From assembly GCA_002478145.1 (NCBI GenBank), contig DLMI01000219.1, forward strand, positions 1-10,142: a DNA stretch of 10,142 bases. The letters are read 5' to 3'. The position numbers and the translations under genes are program-made. The notes under the pieces are model-generated. The model did no database searches. It saw only the letters and a list, made by a program, of their open reading frames with translations, and was not told the DNA's origin. This DNA is from Acidobacteria bacterium UBA7540. GTDB lineage: Bacteria > Acidobacteriota > Terriglobia > UBA7540. Each line of letters begins with the position of its first letter. The stretch's first letter is position 1. Of this stretch, positions 1 to 5,796 are shown piece by piece.

Positions 1-112
1 TTTGTGCGCGCATTTCGAGGGATTATTACGACGCAGCAGTAATTGCCAGATTCCATCCCCAAGCCCTCCACCTGCTCTTAACAGCAAGCGGAAGCACCTT
101 TTGGGCGGAGGG
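1..112. other. Left-edge stretch without a recognisable gene
   Basis: This is the sequence downstream of the minus-strand receiver gene. The plus-strand open frame crossing it has no family resemblance and runs antisense into that gene. A long-range inverted repeat (CCCTCC near 64-69 against GGAGGG at 107-112) could form a weak stem downstream of the receiver gene, but it has no T-tract that would make it an intrinsic terminator. Nothing else is seen. Confidence 0.4.
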
Positions 113-517
113 TTAGGAATTCGTCGCGGCTTGGCGACGCATCAAGGCGTTATCTGCCGCGCAGCGAACCACGTGAGCAAGATCACGGGCTTCGAATGGA
201 GGCGCCATGAAATCGAAGGCTCCTCCTTCGATGACCGACACGTAAAGCTTGGTATCAATTTCCTGCCCCATGACAATTACGCTAACGGGTGAAGCAGCCC
301 TCGCCGAAAGGGACACGACATCAGCCCAGTTTCCGTCTGGTAGTTCGCTCTCCGTGAAAACCAACAAGGGCAGATTAACCGTCGACAAAATATGGTATGC
401 CTCGGCCAGAGTCCGTGCCCGCCCTACGCGGACGGCAAGCTTCTCCAGAGCAGCCTCCAAATCATTGTAAGGCTCTGTGCGGTGAAATATGAGCAGGGCC
501 GTGACCGTTCCTCTCAT
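113..517 (-). CDS. Stand-alone degenerate response-regulator receiver (pseudo-REC) protein
   Basis: A 134-residue single-domain protein with the size and alternating beta/alpha pattern of a CheY-like receiver domain and no output domain. The segment LLVFTESELPDG (51-62) aligns with the beta3 phosphorylation-site strand of receivers (pattern LxxxDxxLPDG), but the phosphoacceptor position carries Glu56. The acidic pair after beta1 is replaced (LLIFHRTE, 8-15). The invariant Lys before PF in beta5 is Pro (FMAPPF). The Gly-Ala-Phe-Asp-Phe segment before it is the usual GAxDY/F of receivers. Phosphorylation by a kinase is therefore unlikely; it may act as a constitutive or protein-interaction receiver. 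The ATG at 517 is preceded by AGAG but has no strong ribosome binding site. It lies 96 bp downstream of the winged-helix gene on the same strand, so co-transcription is possible. Family assignment is from pattern and is fairly secure; the role is unknown. Confidence 0.75.
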   Translation of the reverse strand: MRGTVTALLIFHRTEPYNDLEAALEKLAVRVGRARTLAEAYHILSTVNLPLLVFTESELPDGNWADVVSLSARAASPVSVIVMGQEIDTKLYVSVIEGGAFDFMAPPFEARDLAHVVRCAADNALMRRQAATNS

Positions 518-613
518 CGGCGATCTCTAATCTGGAATTGGAGGTCCCACGGTGTAAGGAACCGCGCCTCCTTCCGGCACTATTCCGGCCTGAGCAGACG
601 AGTCTGGTGGGCA

Positions 614-817
614 CTATTTGAGTGCCACTTTGACCATTTTCTTTTCCTGCGTAATGTCCACTTTGTCTTCACGAGCTAGCCAGCCCAAGGCAAAACTGAG
701 GAGTTCACCGGATCCGTTCAGCTTCTTCTTGAGTTGCGGAAACGTGTGAGGACCTTCATCGTTAAGTAAGTTCCAGATTTTCCCTGCAGTTTCACCGACC
801 TGTGCATTGATTTCCAT
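614..817 (-). CDS. Small winged helix-turn-helix protein (DUF2582-like)
   Basis: A 67-residue protein that is essentially one winged-helix domain. The run VGETAGKIWNLL followed by LKKKLNGSGELLSFALGWLAREDKV matches the conserved core of the DUF2582 / winged-HTH family found as short stand-alone proteins in many bacteria. The recognition helix would be about residues 28-48 and the wing is the lysine-rich C-terminus. An in-frame ATG nine bases further upstream (826) directly abuts the perfect Shine-Dalgarno AAGGAGG (827-833). Only the ATG at 817 has workable spacing (9 nt), so I chose it. Binding to DNA is expected from the fold, but targets are unknown and no operator is evident. It precedes the pseudo-receiver gene on the same strand. 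Confidence 0.85.
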   Translation of the reverse strand: MEINAQVGETAGKIWNLLNDEGPHTFPQLKKKLNGSGELLSFALGWLAREDKVDITQEKKMVKVALK

Positions 818-826
818 TTCTAACAT

Positions 827-833
827 CCTCCTT
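827..833 (-). promoter_or_regulatory. Strong Shine-Dalgarno deciding the winged-helix start
   Basis: AAGGAGG read on the minus strand, nine bases before the ATG at 817 and zero bases before the competing ATG at 826. This spacing fixes the start at 817. Confidence 0.8.
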
Positions 834-1245
834 GTGGTTTTAATCTAAACTTTTTCAGATACCCTTGTGTCTTTGTTTCTTTGCCACCTAGGGCTTTGCA
901 AAACTCAGGTGCTTGGTTGCACCCTCTGCCCATGGAGGCGTTCGATCGCTAAATGTTAGGCGCGCCCTGAACGGGAATGCTTGCTCTCTACGCGAACCCT
1001 TTAAAGTACTTCACGGGAGTGAGCCTGCACGCTTGATTAAGATGCGTGCGGCTTCCTCCACACCGAAATACCAAGACAAGTATAGCTGAACTGCCCCGTT
1101 TTGAGAAGCGAAAAATTACTATCGCTGCGATAAATATTCAGATTGTCCGAAAGAGGATGACATTTAAGGTGGAAAAATTCAAGAGGTCTCACCGCACAGA
1201 AACAAGAGAAACCAGAAAGCGGAAATTACACACCGGTGCTTTCTT
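834..1245. other. Intergenic region without a gene; two hairpins
   Basis: About 410 bp between the winged-helix gene and the small membrane protein gene, with no convincing coding frame on either strand. Two short inverted repeats are visible. One is at 908-923 (GGTGC / GCACC, loop of 6). The other is at 1025-1051 (core GCACGC at 1027-1032 against GCGTGC at 1044-1049, loop of 11, extending to 8 pairs with one G-T). Neither is followed by a T-run on either strand, so I do not call them intrinsic terminators. The part next to 840 must carry the promoter of the winged-helix gene, but no clear -35/-10 pair stands out. The 1060-1245 portion is A-rich with nothing recognisable. Confidence 0.45.
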
Positions 1246-1458
1246 TCAACGCCTGCCTTGTTTGTGGAGAAAAGCTCCCAATTCCATGAGGCCGAAAACC
1301 ACCAAACAAAGCCAGAAATCTACCAAGGTTCCGAGGTCAAGCTTGTAAGTGTGATGCCTGGCGGCTTCCGGCAAGTAGGGATTGAGGGCGAAATACAGGC
1401 CATTGCCAAGTATAATGGCACCCAAGTATTTCAACCATTTCACCATCACGGGTTTCAT
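1246..1458 (-). CDS. Small two-helix membrane protein, unknown function
   Basis: A 70-residue hydrophobic protein with two predicted transmembrane helices, about residues 8-25 (YLGAIILGNGLYFAL) and 44-64 (TLVDFWLCLVVFGLMELGAF). They are joined by a charged loop containing YLPEAARHH and KLDLGTL. Lys and Arg residues flank both ends, suggesting both termini are cytoplasmic. The clean membrane pattern and typical composition argue that it is real despite its size. The ATG at 1458 lacks a strong ribosome binding site (only ACAGAG directly before it); an in-frame ATG at 1446 is possible. It is divergent from recG with about 90 bp between the starts. I recognise no named family. Confidence 0.6.
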   Translation of the reverse strand: MKPVMVKWLKYLGAIILGNGLYFALNPYLPEAARHHTYKLDLGTLVDFWLCLVVFGLMELGAFLHKQGRR

Positions 1459-1524
1459 CTCTGTTATCCAGCCTGAGCGTGACCGATCTTCGCTACTCGT
1501 TCAGGCGCAAGACCTCTTTGCGGC

Positions 1525-1530
1525 TATAAT
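1525..1530 (+). promoter_or_regulatory. Possible -10 element of recG
   Basis: A perfect TATAAT lies 18 bp before the recG ATG. No good -35 hexamer is found at 16-18 bp (the best is TTCAGG with a 19 bp spacer). If used, transcription would start near 1537, giving a leader of only about 12 nt. That would fit the absence of a well-spaced Shine-Dalgarno. This is a weak call from sequence alone. Confidence 0.35.
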
Positions 1531-1548
1531 AGGAAATGCTGAAACGCG

Positions 1549-3672
1549 ATGGCAACCGCAAACCTCACCCCCGCCTCGGAAGTGAAATACCTGAAGGGTG
1601 TGGGTCCAGTGCGAGCTGAGACTCTGGCCGCTCGAGGGATCCGCACCGTCGAAGACCTCCTCTACTATACTCCATTCCGCTACGAAGACCGCACCCACAT
1701 AACCCGCATCCGGGACCTCGTTCCCGGCCAGACCACGACTGTCCTTGGCGAGGTGCTGACCTGCGGCCTCACGAGGACTCGGAAGGGCGTCTACATTTAC
1801 GACTTGGCAGCCAGAGACCCGAGCGGGATGATTCGCTGCATATGGTTCAATGCAGTTTATCTGGAAAAGGGCAAAGTCTTTCGGCAAGGGCAGCGCGTTT
1901 TCTTCTACGGGAAGGTGGAGCGCGATTTTTACGGCACCAACAATTTGCAGATCGTTCAGCCGCAGTTTGAAATCCTGCCGGAGAACGAACCGGAGGGTGG
2001 CAATTCCATTGAGGTGGGGCGCGTTGTGCCAATCTACGAAGGCATGGCCAATCTTGGCACACGGGCGATCCGGCGGCTGATCTGGACCGCCCTGGCTTCC
2101 CTAGGGGATAAGCTGCCTGATCGGCTTCCCTTGTCGGTGCGCGAGAAGAATCGGCTCGTGGACCGCGCCATGGCTTTGCGCCAGACTCATTTTCCCGATT
2201 CCGACCAGCCGCTCGAACGCTTGTGCAATTTCCGCACGCCTGGGCAGGTGCGCCTGATCTTCGAAGAGTTCTTCAACGTCGGCGCCGGTCTCGCCTTAAG
2301 GCGGCGCAAGGCCAAAGCTGCACAGGGAATTGAGTTTGAGGCAAAGGCGAGCGCCCGCGCCGCCATTCGCAGTATCTTACCCTTCCATCCCACGGTCGCA
2401 CAAAAACGTGTGTTGAAGGAGATGGTGGACGATATGTGCTCTCCCCACCCCATGAATCGTCTTTTGCAGGGCGATGTGGGATCCGGGAAGACCATCGTCG
2501 CCATCCAGGCGGCCATCCTGGCCATCGAAAACGGCTACCAGGTGGCCCTGATGGCCCCCACCGAGATCCTGGCGACACAACATTACCTTTACACCAAAGC
2601 GTTGTTGCAACCCCTTCCTTACAAGATTGACCTGTTAATCAGTGCGCGCAAGGCAGCGGAAAAGGCGGACCTGAAAGAGCGCATGGGGAAGGGAGAAATC
2701 AACCTCGTGGTGGGCACGCATGCCTTGCTTGAGGAGGATGTGGCATTCTCCAAGCTCGGCTTGGTGGTGGTGGATGAGCAGCACCGCTTCGGAGTCTTGC
2801 AGCGATACGGGTTGATACGCAAAGCGATCAACCCTCATGTCCTGGTCATGACGGCCACTCCCATTCCGCGCACGCTTGCCCTGACGCTCTATGGCGACCT
2901 GGATTTCTCCGTCATCGACGAGTTGCCACCCTATCGCACGCCCATCGAAACGCGCCTGGTGGAGGAGAGTGAGCGCGCGCGGGCCTTCGAGTTTATTCGA
3001 GAAAAGGTGCGGCGAGGAGGGCAGGTTTACGTGGTTTATCCGGTGATCGAGGAGGGAGGAAAACTCGATCTGAAGCCCGCCGTGCGCATGTTCGAGCAAC
3101 TTTCGCATAATGTCTTCCCCGAGTTTCACGTGGGGTTGTTGCACGGGCGGTTGCCCAGCGAGGAGAAGGAAGACATGATGCGCCGGTTCAAGCAGGGCGA
3201 TGTTCAAATCCTGGTTTCGACCACAGTAGTGGAAGTCGGCGTGGACGTTCCGAACGCCACGGTGATGCTGATTGAGCACGCGGAGCGTTTCGGGCTTTCC
3301 CAGTTGCACCAACTGCGCGGCCGCATCGGCCGGGGGAGCCAGAAGTCGCATTGTCTCCTGGTCGCTTCGGAGAAGCGTAACGAGCTGGCCGAGCAGCGCC
3401 TTCAAACCATGATCGAAACCAATGATGGGTTCAAGATTGCGGAAATCGACTTGAGACTGCGTGGCCCCGGCGAATTCTTCGGCACGCGCCAATGGGGCAT
3501 TCCGGCGTTCCGAATTGGCAACCTGATCCGCGATCAGGAGATTCTCGAGTGGGCCAAGCGGGAAGCCTCGAGCTTTGTCGAGCAGCCTTCCTCGCGTCAG
3601 GAATGGGAAGTGTTTGTGAGTTACTTGCGCGCCGAATGGCCAAGACGCTACAGCCTGGCAAGCGTGGCGTGA
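1549..3672 (+). CDS. recG: ATP-dependent DNA helicase RecG
   Basis: A 707-residue superfamily 2 helicase that reverses stalled replication forks and migrates Holliday junctions. The N-terminus has YLKGVGPVRAETL (14-26), typical of the start of RecG, followed by the OB-fold wedge domain (about 55-150) that grips branched DNA. Helicase motifs appear in order: Walker A GDVGSGKT (308-315), TEILA motif (APTEILATQH), motif II DEQH (409-412), motif III TATPIPRT (435-442), motif V region (STTVVEVGVDVPNA) and motif VI QLRGRIGRG (588-596). The C-terminal FGTRQ segment is also present. DEQH rather than DEAD is the RecG form. Length is near the usual ~680-700. The start codon has only a distant AGGAA upstream, but homology fits it. 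It is followed on the same strand by rsmD after an 85 bp repeat-filled gap. No disruption is seen. Confidence 0.97.
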   Translation: MATANLTPASEVKYLKGVGPVRAETLAARGIRTVEDLLYYTPFRYEDRTHITRIRDLVPGQTTTVLGEVLTCGLTRTRKGVYIYDLAARDPSGMIRCIWFNAVYLEKGKVFRQGQRVFFYGKVERDFYGTNNLQIVQPQFEILPENEPEGGNSIEVGRVVPIYEGMANLGTRAIRRLIWTALASLGDKLPDRLPLSVREKNRLVDRAMALRQTHFPDSDQPLERLCNFRTPGQVRLIFEEFFNVGAGLALRRRKAKAAQGIEFEAKASARAAIRSILPFHPTVAQKRVLKEMVDDMCSPHPMNRLLQGDVGSGKTIVAIQAAILAIENGYQVALMAPTEILATQHYLYTKALLQPLPYKIDLLISARKAAEKADLKERMGKGEINLVVGTHALLEEDVAFSKLGLVVVDEQHRFGVLQRYGLIRKAINPHVLVMTATPIPRTLALTLYGDLDFSVIDELPPYRTPIETRLVEESERARAFEFIREKVRRGGQVYVVYPVIEEGGKLDLKPAVRMFEQLSHNVFPEFHVGLLHGRLPSEEKEDMMRRFKQGDVQILVSTTVVEVGVDVPNATVMLIEHAERFGLSQLHQLRGRIGRGSQKSHCLLVASEKRNELAEQRLQTMIETNDGFKIAEIDLRLRGPGEFFGTRQWGIPAFRIGNLIRDQEILEWAKREASSFVEQPSSRQEWEVFVSYLRAEWPRRYSLASVA

Positions 3673-3675
3673 CCA

Positions 3676-3757
3676 TTTGTGATTTGTGATTTCTGATTGG
3701 TGACTGAGGTCACTGACCTTCAATCGCCAATCACCAATCGCCAATCACCAATCACCA
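3676..3757 (+). repeat. Inverted heptanucleotide tandem repeat array between recG and rsmD
   Basis: The right arm (3722-3756) is five tandem copies of the heptamer AATCRCC (R = A or G). The left arm (3676-3703) is four copies of a heptamer with consensus TTNGTGA, which is essentially the reverse complement of the same unit. GATTGGTGA at 3695-3703 is exactly complementary to TCACCAATC at 3731-3739, and further imperfect pairing continues outward, so the whole region can fold into one long imperfect hairpin. It fills nearly all of the recG-rsmD gap, and the next codon after the last unit is the rsmD ATG. Similar heptameric intergenic repeats are known in cyanobacteria (STRR sequences) and in other phyla. 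No T-tract follows, so it is not an ordinary terminator. Confidence 0.85.
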
Positions 3758-4312
3758 ATGAGAGTAATTTCCGGCACATACCGCGGGCTTCACTTGGGGA
3801 CTTTAAAGGGCGGCAACCTTCGCCCCACCTCCGACCAAATGCGCGAGACGTTGTTTGATGTGCTCGGTCCCGGAGTGGAGGGGGCGAGCTTCCTCGATGC
3901 CTACGCCGGGAGCGGCGCGGTGGGGATCGAGGCGCTGAGCCGCGGGGCAAGCGAGGTCGTGTTCATCGAACATCATCGCCCGGCCCAACAGCTCATCCGC
4001 AAGAATCTCGCGACCCTGGGAATCGAGTCCGGCTATTACCTGCTCAGGTCCACGGTCGCAACGGGACTCGAGAGACTGGAGCAGGAAGGTTCGCAGTTTA
4101 ATTTCGTCTTCCTGGACCCTCCCTATAACGAAATAGGTGAGTACCACTACATCCTGCGCCTTATCGGGCGGTCACATCTGTTAGATTCTCGATCCCTGGT
4201 GATTGCGGAACACTCGCGCCACTGCTTTCTCGAAGAGGAGTATGGAAACCTGCGCCGGGACCGCCTCATTCGCCATGGCGACGCACAACTTGGCTTCTAT
4301 CGCGTGAAATAG
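3758..4312 (+). CDS. rsmD: 16S rRNA (guanine(966)-N(2))-methyltransferase RsmD
   Basis: A 184-residue Rossmann-fold methyltransferase that uses S-adenosylmethionine to methylate N2 of G966 of 16S rRNA in the assembling small subunit. The N-terminus MRVISGTYRG and the following RPTSDQMRETLF (22-33) are the RsmD signature. The SAM-binding loop is DAYAGSGAVG (47-56), with EALSRGA after it. The catalytic motif IV is DPPY (120-123). The length is typical. The start is fixed by the family N-terminus, yet the bases before it are repeat units AATCACC with no Shine-Dalgarno. Translation is therefore leaderless, coupled or low-efficiency. It is probably transcribed from recG. The usual neighbour coaD is not present downstream. 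Confidence 0.95.
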   Translation: MRVISGTYRGLHLGTLKGGNLRPTSDQMRETLFDVLGPGVEGASFLDAYAGSGAVGIEALSRGASEVVFIEHHRPAQQLIRKNLATLGIESGYYLLRSTVATGLERLEQEGSQFNFVFLDPPYNEIGEYHYILRLIGRSHLLDSRSLVIAEHSRHCFLEEEYGNLRRDRLIRHGDAQLGFYRVK

Positions 4313-4455
4313 GGGAAAGCTTTCAGCGGCCAACAACCTGTTATCACAGGAAAGAAGTTGCAACTCTACATCGCTCGCAAGGCGTACCACAGGGGACTTG
4401 ACGCGCGGATGCCAGATCCAAAATCAACGGTCCAAAATCCGCGACCCAGAATTCA
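4313..4455. other. Intergenic sequence after rsmD with repeat-like words
   Basis: There is a small hairpin CCTGT / ACAGG (4337-4350, loop TATC) and the palindrome GTTGCAAC near 4357, neither with a T-run. From about 4411 to 4452 the text contains two copies of TCCAAAATC separated by CAACGG. These resemble the AATCCAA heptamer array found at 9198-9225 and suggest a decayed member of the same repeat family just outside the proposed cassette. No gene is seen. Confidence 0.45.
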
Positions 4456-4462
4456 CCGGTTC

Positions 4463-4508
4463 GTGGTACGGATTGAAAAATGGCCAGTGGTGCAGTTTCA
4501 ATTTTGGG
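4463..4508 (+). repeat. Left end: two tandem ~23 bp units
   Basis: The first unit begins GTGGTACGGATTGAAAAATG (4463) and the second begins AGTGGTGCAGTTTCAATTTT (4486). The second is the near-exact inverse of 5539-5560 (20 of 22 positions). Both point toward the cargo genes. Confidence 0.75.
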
Positions 4509-4549
4509 TTTAGCGGTACGGCCCGAGTGTGGCCAAGGTGCTGCAGGTC

Positions 4550-4822
4550 CTATCTAGCTTGTCGTGCCTTCTCCGAAATACCCTCTCTGATTTTCTCCTT
4601 AAGTGCGTCGCCGATCTGTGAGGCCCAGGGGTTGTGTCTAAAGCATGAAAGTCTGACATTAACCATTCCCTGGGCTTCATTGATTGCCCTTTCCACATCG
4701 TGAGGGTCATCTGGGTTGAATCGAACGTGCCCTATTTCTCCTTCCAGAGAGCCAAAAGCTTGAGAAAGTTCCTTCAGACTTTTGTCGAGGTGGTCCAAGC
4801 CTTCAATCTTGAATTCGAACAC
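4550..4822 (-). CDS. Small charged alpha-helical protein, unknown function (cassette gene 3)
   Basis: A 90-residue, highly charged and probably mostly helical protein. It opens with FEFKIEGLDHLDKSLKELSQ, has a central HVRFNPDDPHDVERAI segment, then a basic region with a single Cys (RLSCFRHNPW) and a final helix (ALKEKIREGI). The frame stays open to a GTG at 4840, but GAGGAGG (4828-4834) sits 5 nt before the GTG at 4822. That is the start I chose. The upstream DUF1883 stop codon overlaps this ribosome binding site (10 nt between stop and GTG), so the two are translationally linked. The layout resembles small proteins carried by phages and genomic islands, but I do not recognise a named family. 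Confidence 0.65.
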   Translation of the reverse strand: MFEFKIEGLDHLDKSLKELSQAFGSLEGEIGHVRFNPDDPHDVERAINEAQGMVNVRLSCFRHNPWASQIGDALKEKIREGISEKARQAR

Positions 4823-4827
4823 GAAAG

Positions 4828-4834
4828 CCTCCTC
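4828..4834 (-). promoter_or_regulatory. Shine-Dalgarno choosing the GTG start at 4822
   Basis: GAGGAGG on the minus strand, 5 nt before GTG. It overlaps the TGA stop of the upstream DUF1883 gene and lies inside the longer alternative frame, which argues against the GTG at 4840. Confidence 0.75.
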
Positions 4835-5102
4835 ACGCACCTCGGATTACTCGTACTGTTGCATTGACACGCCCAACGCGACCTCCAAGGTCGACGACGA
4901 CGTTCCAATGACCAGTCGAGGGTGCTCTTATCGTTGCGGGTGATTGGGTGAAGTAACCACCGTAGTACTGGAACTGCCTGCCACCGCGGTAGTTCTGCAA
5001 ATTGCTATCGTCCATCAGGAGCACGTTTGCCGAGTTGCCAGTCAGAAAGACCTGGATAGAGTCCCCTCTTTCCGCCCATAGGTCGTAATGCAGGAAGTTC
5101 AT
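4833..5102 (-). CDS. DUF1883 domain protein (cassette gene 2)
   Basis: An 89-residue protein consisting of one DUF1883 domain. The diagnostic features are MNFLHYDL at the start, the ANVLLMDDSNLQNYRGG core (26-42) followed by YYGGY, the SPATI strand, and the GHWNVVVDLGGRVGRVNATVRVI C-terminal beta strands. The fold is a small beta-sandwich. DUF1883 occurs alone or, from memory, fused to TIR domains, which has suggested a sensing or immunity-related role; the biochemical function is not established. Its ATG overlaps the stop codon of the upstream membrane protein gene (ATGA, 4 nt). Its own stop overlaps the next gene's ribosome binding site, so all three are produced as a unit. No TIR gene is visible in this window. 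The DUF1883 assignment is confident. Confidence 0.85.
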   Translation of the reverse strand: MNFLHYDLWAERGDSIQVFLTGNSANVLLMDDSNLQNYRGGRQFQYYGGYFTQSPATIRAPSTGHWNVVVDLGGRVGRVNATVRVIRGA

Positions 5103-5482
5103 GGATTATCTGAGTCTTTAATTGTGGTCTCTTGTGAAGCAGATATTCCACGAGCACGAATCTGCCTGATCGCGTTCGATGCATCTTTAGAGGATCGGAG
5201 CCAAAGCACGAGCAGCACAAACCCGGCAATCGCAGTGCCTATCGTCAGCACGACGATGACGGTAAACTTGTAGATAGACTTCGGCTCACTTAGCAGTAAC
5301 GATACAAGAAAGCTCGCTCCGACGGACAAAAAGAAAATAGCAAGATTCAGGTACGTGGAAGAAGGTCCACCGCTTTCGATCATGCGAAGCTCGTCCTCGG
5401 AAACGAAATAGACGGTAAGCTGGCCAATCCCAACGTACCGAACTCTAGTATAAGGCACCACCTGCTGTGGCTGCTCATCCAT
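5099..5482 (-). CDS. Two-helix membrane protein (cassette gene 1)
   Basis: A 127-residue protein counted from the ATG at 5482. A soluble ~40-residue N-terminus contains the motif YFVSEDELRMIESGG (25-39). Then come a first membrane helix (about 44-64, LNLAIFFLSVGASFLVSLLL), a short loop, a second helix (about 73-95, FTVIVVLTIGTAIAGFVLLV) and a basic cytoplasmic tail. Both termini are predicted cytoplasmic. The frame is open to a TTG at 5542 with another ATG at 5515, but those upstream codons overlap the terminal repeat unit. No start has a strong ribosome binding site, so the start is uncertain. It is the first gene of the coupled operon, and its stop overlaps the DUF1883 start by ATGA. It may anchor or gate the small partner proteins at the membrane; that is inference. 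Confidence 0.7.
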   Translation of the reverse strand: MDEQPQQVVPYTRVRYVGIGQLTVYFVSEDELRMIESGGPSSTYLNLAIFFLSVGASFLVSLLLSEPKSIYKFTVIVVLTIGTAIAGFVLLVLWLRSSKDASNAIRQIRARGISASQETTIKDSDNP

Positions 5483-5514
5483 GCCCACAGCATAACACAG
5501 CAATTCTCCTGCCA

Positions 5515-5560
5515 TTGATTTTTCAGACTGTGCCACTGCCAAAATTCAAACTGTACCACT
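5515..5560 (-). repeat. Right end: two tandem ~23 bp units
   Basis: Read on the minus strand, the outer unit begins AGTGGTACAGTTTGAATTTT (from 5560) and the inner begins AGTGGCACAGTCTGAAAAAT (from about 5537). They mirror the left-end pair. Just outside, CCGGGTAGTGGT is present twice in tandem (minus strand, 5561-5578 region). The inner unit runs up to the ATG at 5515. Confidence 0.75.
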
Positions 5561-5637
5561 ACCCGGACCACTACCCGGAGCTTTCATCGAAACCACTGTT
5601 GTATTACTCTAGGACTGCGCCCGAATAGTTCTGAGAG

Positions 5638-5669
5638 GCCCCGACCGGCATCGGGGCTTTTCTGTTTTT
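5638..5669 (+). terminator. Intrinsic terminator
   Basis: A perfect 7 bp stem GCCCCGA / TCGGGGC with loop CCGGCA, followed by TTTTCTGTTTTT. It is a textbook Rho-independent terminator for plus-strand transcription, but no plus-strand gene lies just upstream: the nearest is rsmD over 1.3 kb away, beyond the minus-strand cassette. It may insulate the next plus-strand genes, or be what remains of an older transcription unit into which the cassette inserted. Confidence 0.8.
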
Positions 5670-5696
5670 CAGTCCATTTTAGCGGGTTCCGTGTCG

Positions 5697-5725
5697 CAGA
5701 ATTTCAAACCATACAGCTACCCCGG
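5697..5725 (-). repeat. Third, diverged copy of the cassette end repeat
   Basis: The minus-strand reading begins CCGGGGTAG and continues with GTTTGAAATTCTG. It aligns to the outer right unit, which begins CCGGGTAGTGGTACAG and continues TTTGAATTTTGG, with several mismatches and an offset. It lies about 135 bp outside the close right end, in the same orientation. Confidence 0.45.
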
Positions 5726-5796
5726 CGAGAGGGCAGGCTTCACATTGCCGACCAAGTGGGGTAGCATCGTGGGCAAATCCGAGGAAGGAGCATGAT

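Larger units (their letters stand above)
4456..5568. mobile_element. Putative transposase-less cassette bounded by inverted repeat-pair ends
   Basis: Each end carries two tandem copies of a ~23 bp unit pointing inward, consensus about RGTGGTACAGTTTGAAnnnTGGC. Left units begin at 4463 and 4486 (plus strand). Right units begin at 5560 and about 5537 (minus strand). The left unit at 4486-4507 and the right unit at 5539-5560 are inverted copies with 20 of 22 matches. Aligning the outer parts, both ends begin with CCGG and agree at roughly three-quarters of ~50 positions. Between them lie only three minus-strand cargo genes and no transposase or integrase. Repeated internal motifs at both ends resemble the ends of IS21-family elements as I remember them, which would make this a passenger-carrying element moved in trans. 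The exact borders and target duplication are not resolved. Confidence 0.55.

Noticed and set aside
2..292. A plus-strand frame at the left edge
   Set aside because: Mostly antisense to the receiver gene, with no domain pattern.
1046..1348. A 100-codon plus-strand frame
   Set aside because: Lys/Arg-rich, low complexity, antisense at its end to the two-helix membrane protein; no ribosome binding site of note.
2635..3744. A 369-codon open frame on the minus strand inside recG
   Set aside because: It lies fully antisense to the well-supported RecG frame, has no family resemblance, and its N-terminal part is a translation of the heptamer repeats.
3676..3757. The heptamer arrays as a CRISPR array
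   Set aside because: Units are 7 bp with no spacers, and no cas genes are present.
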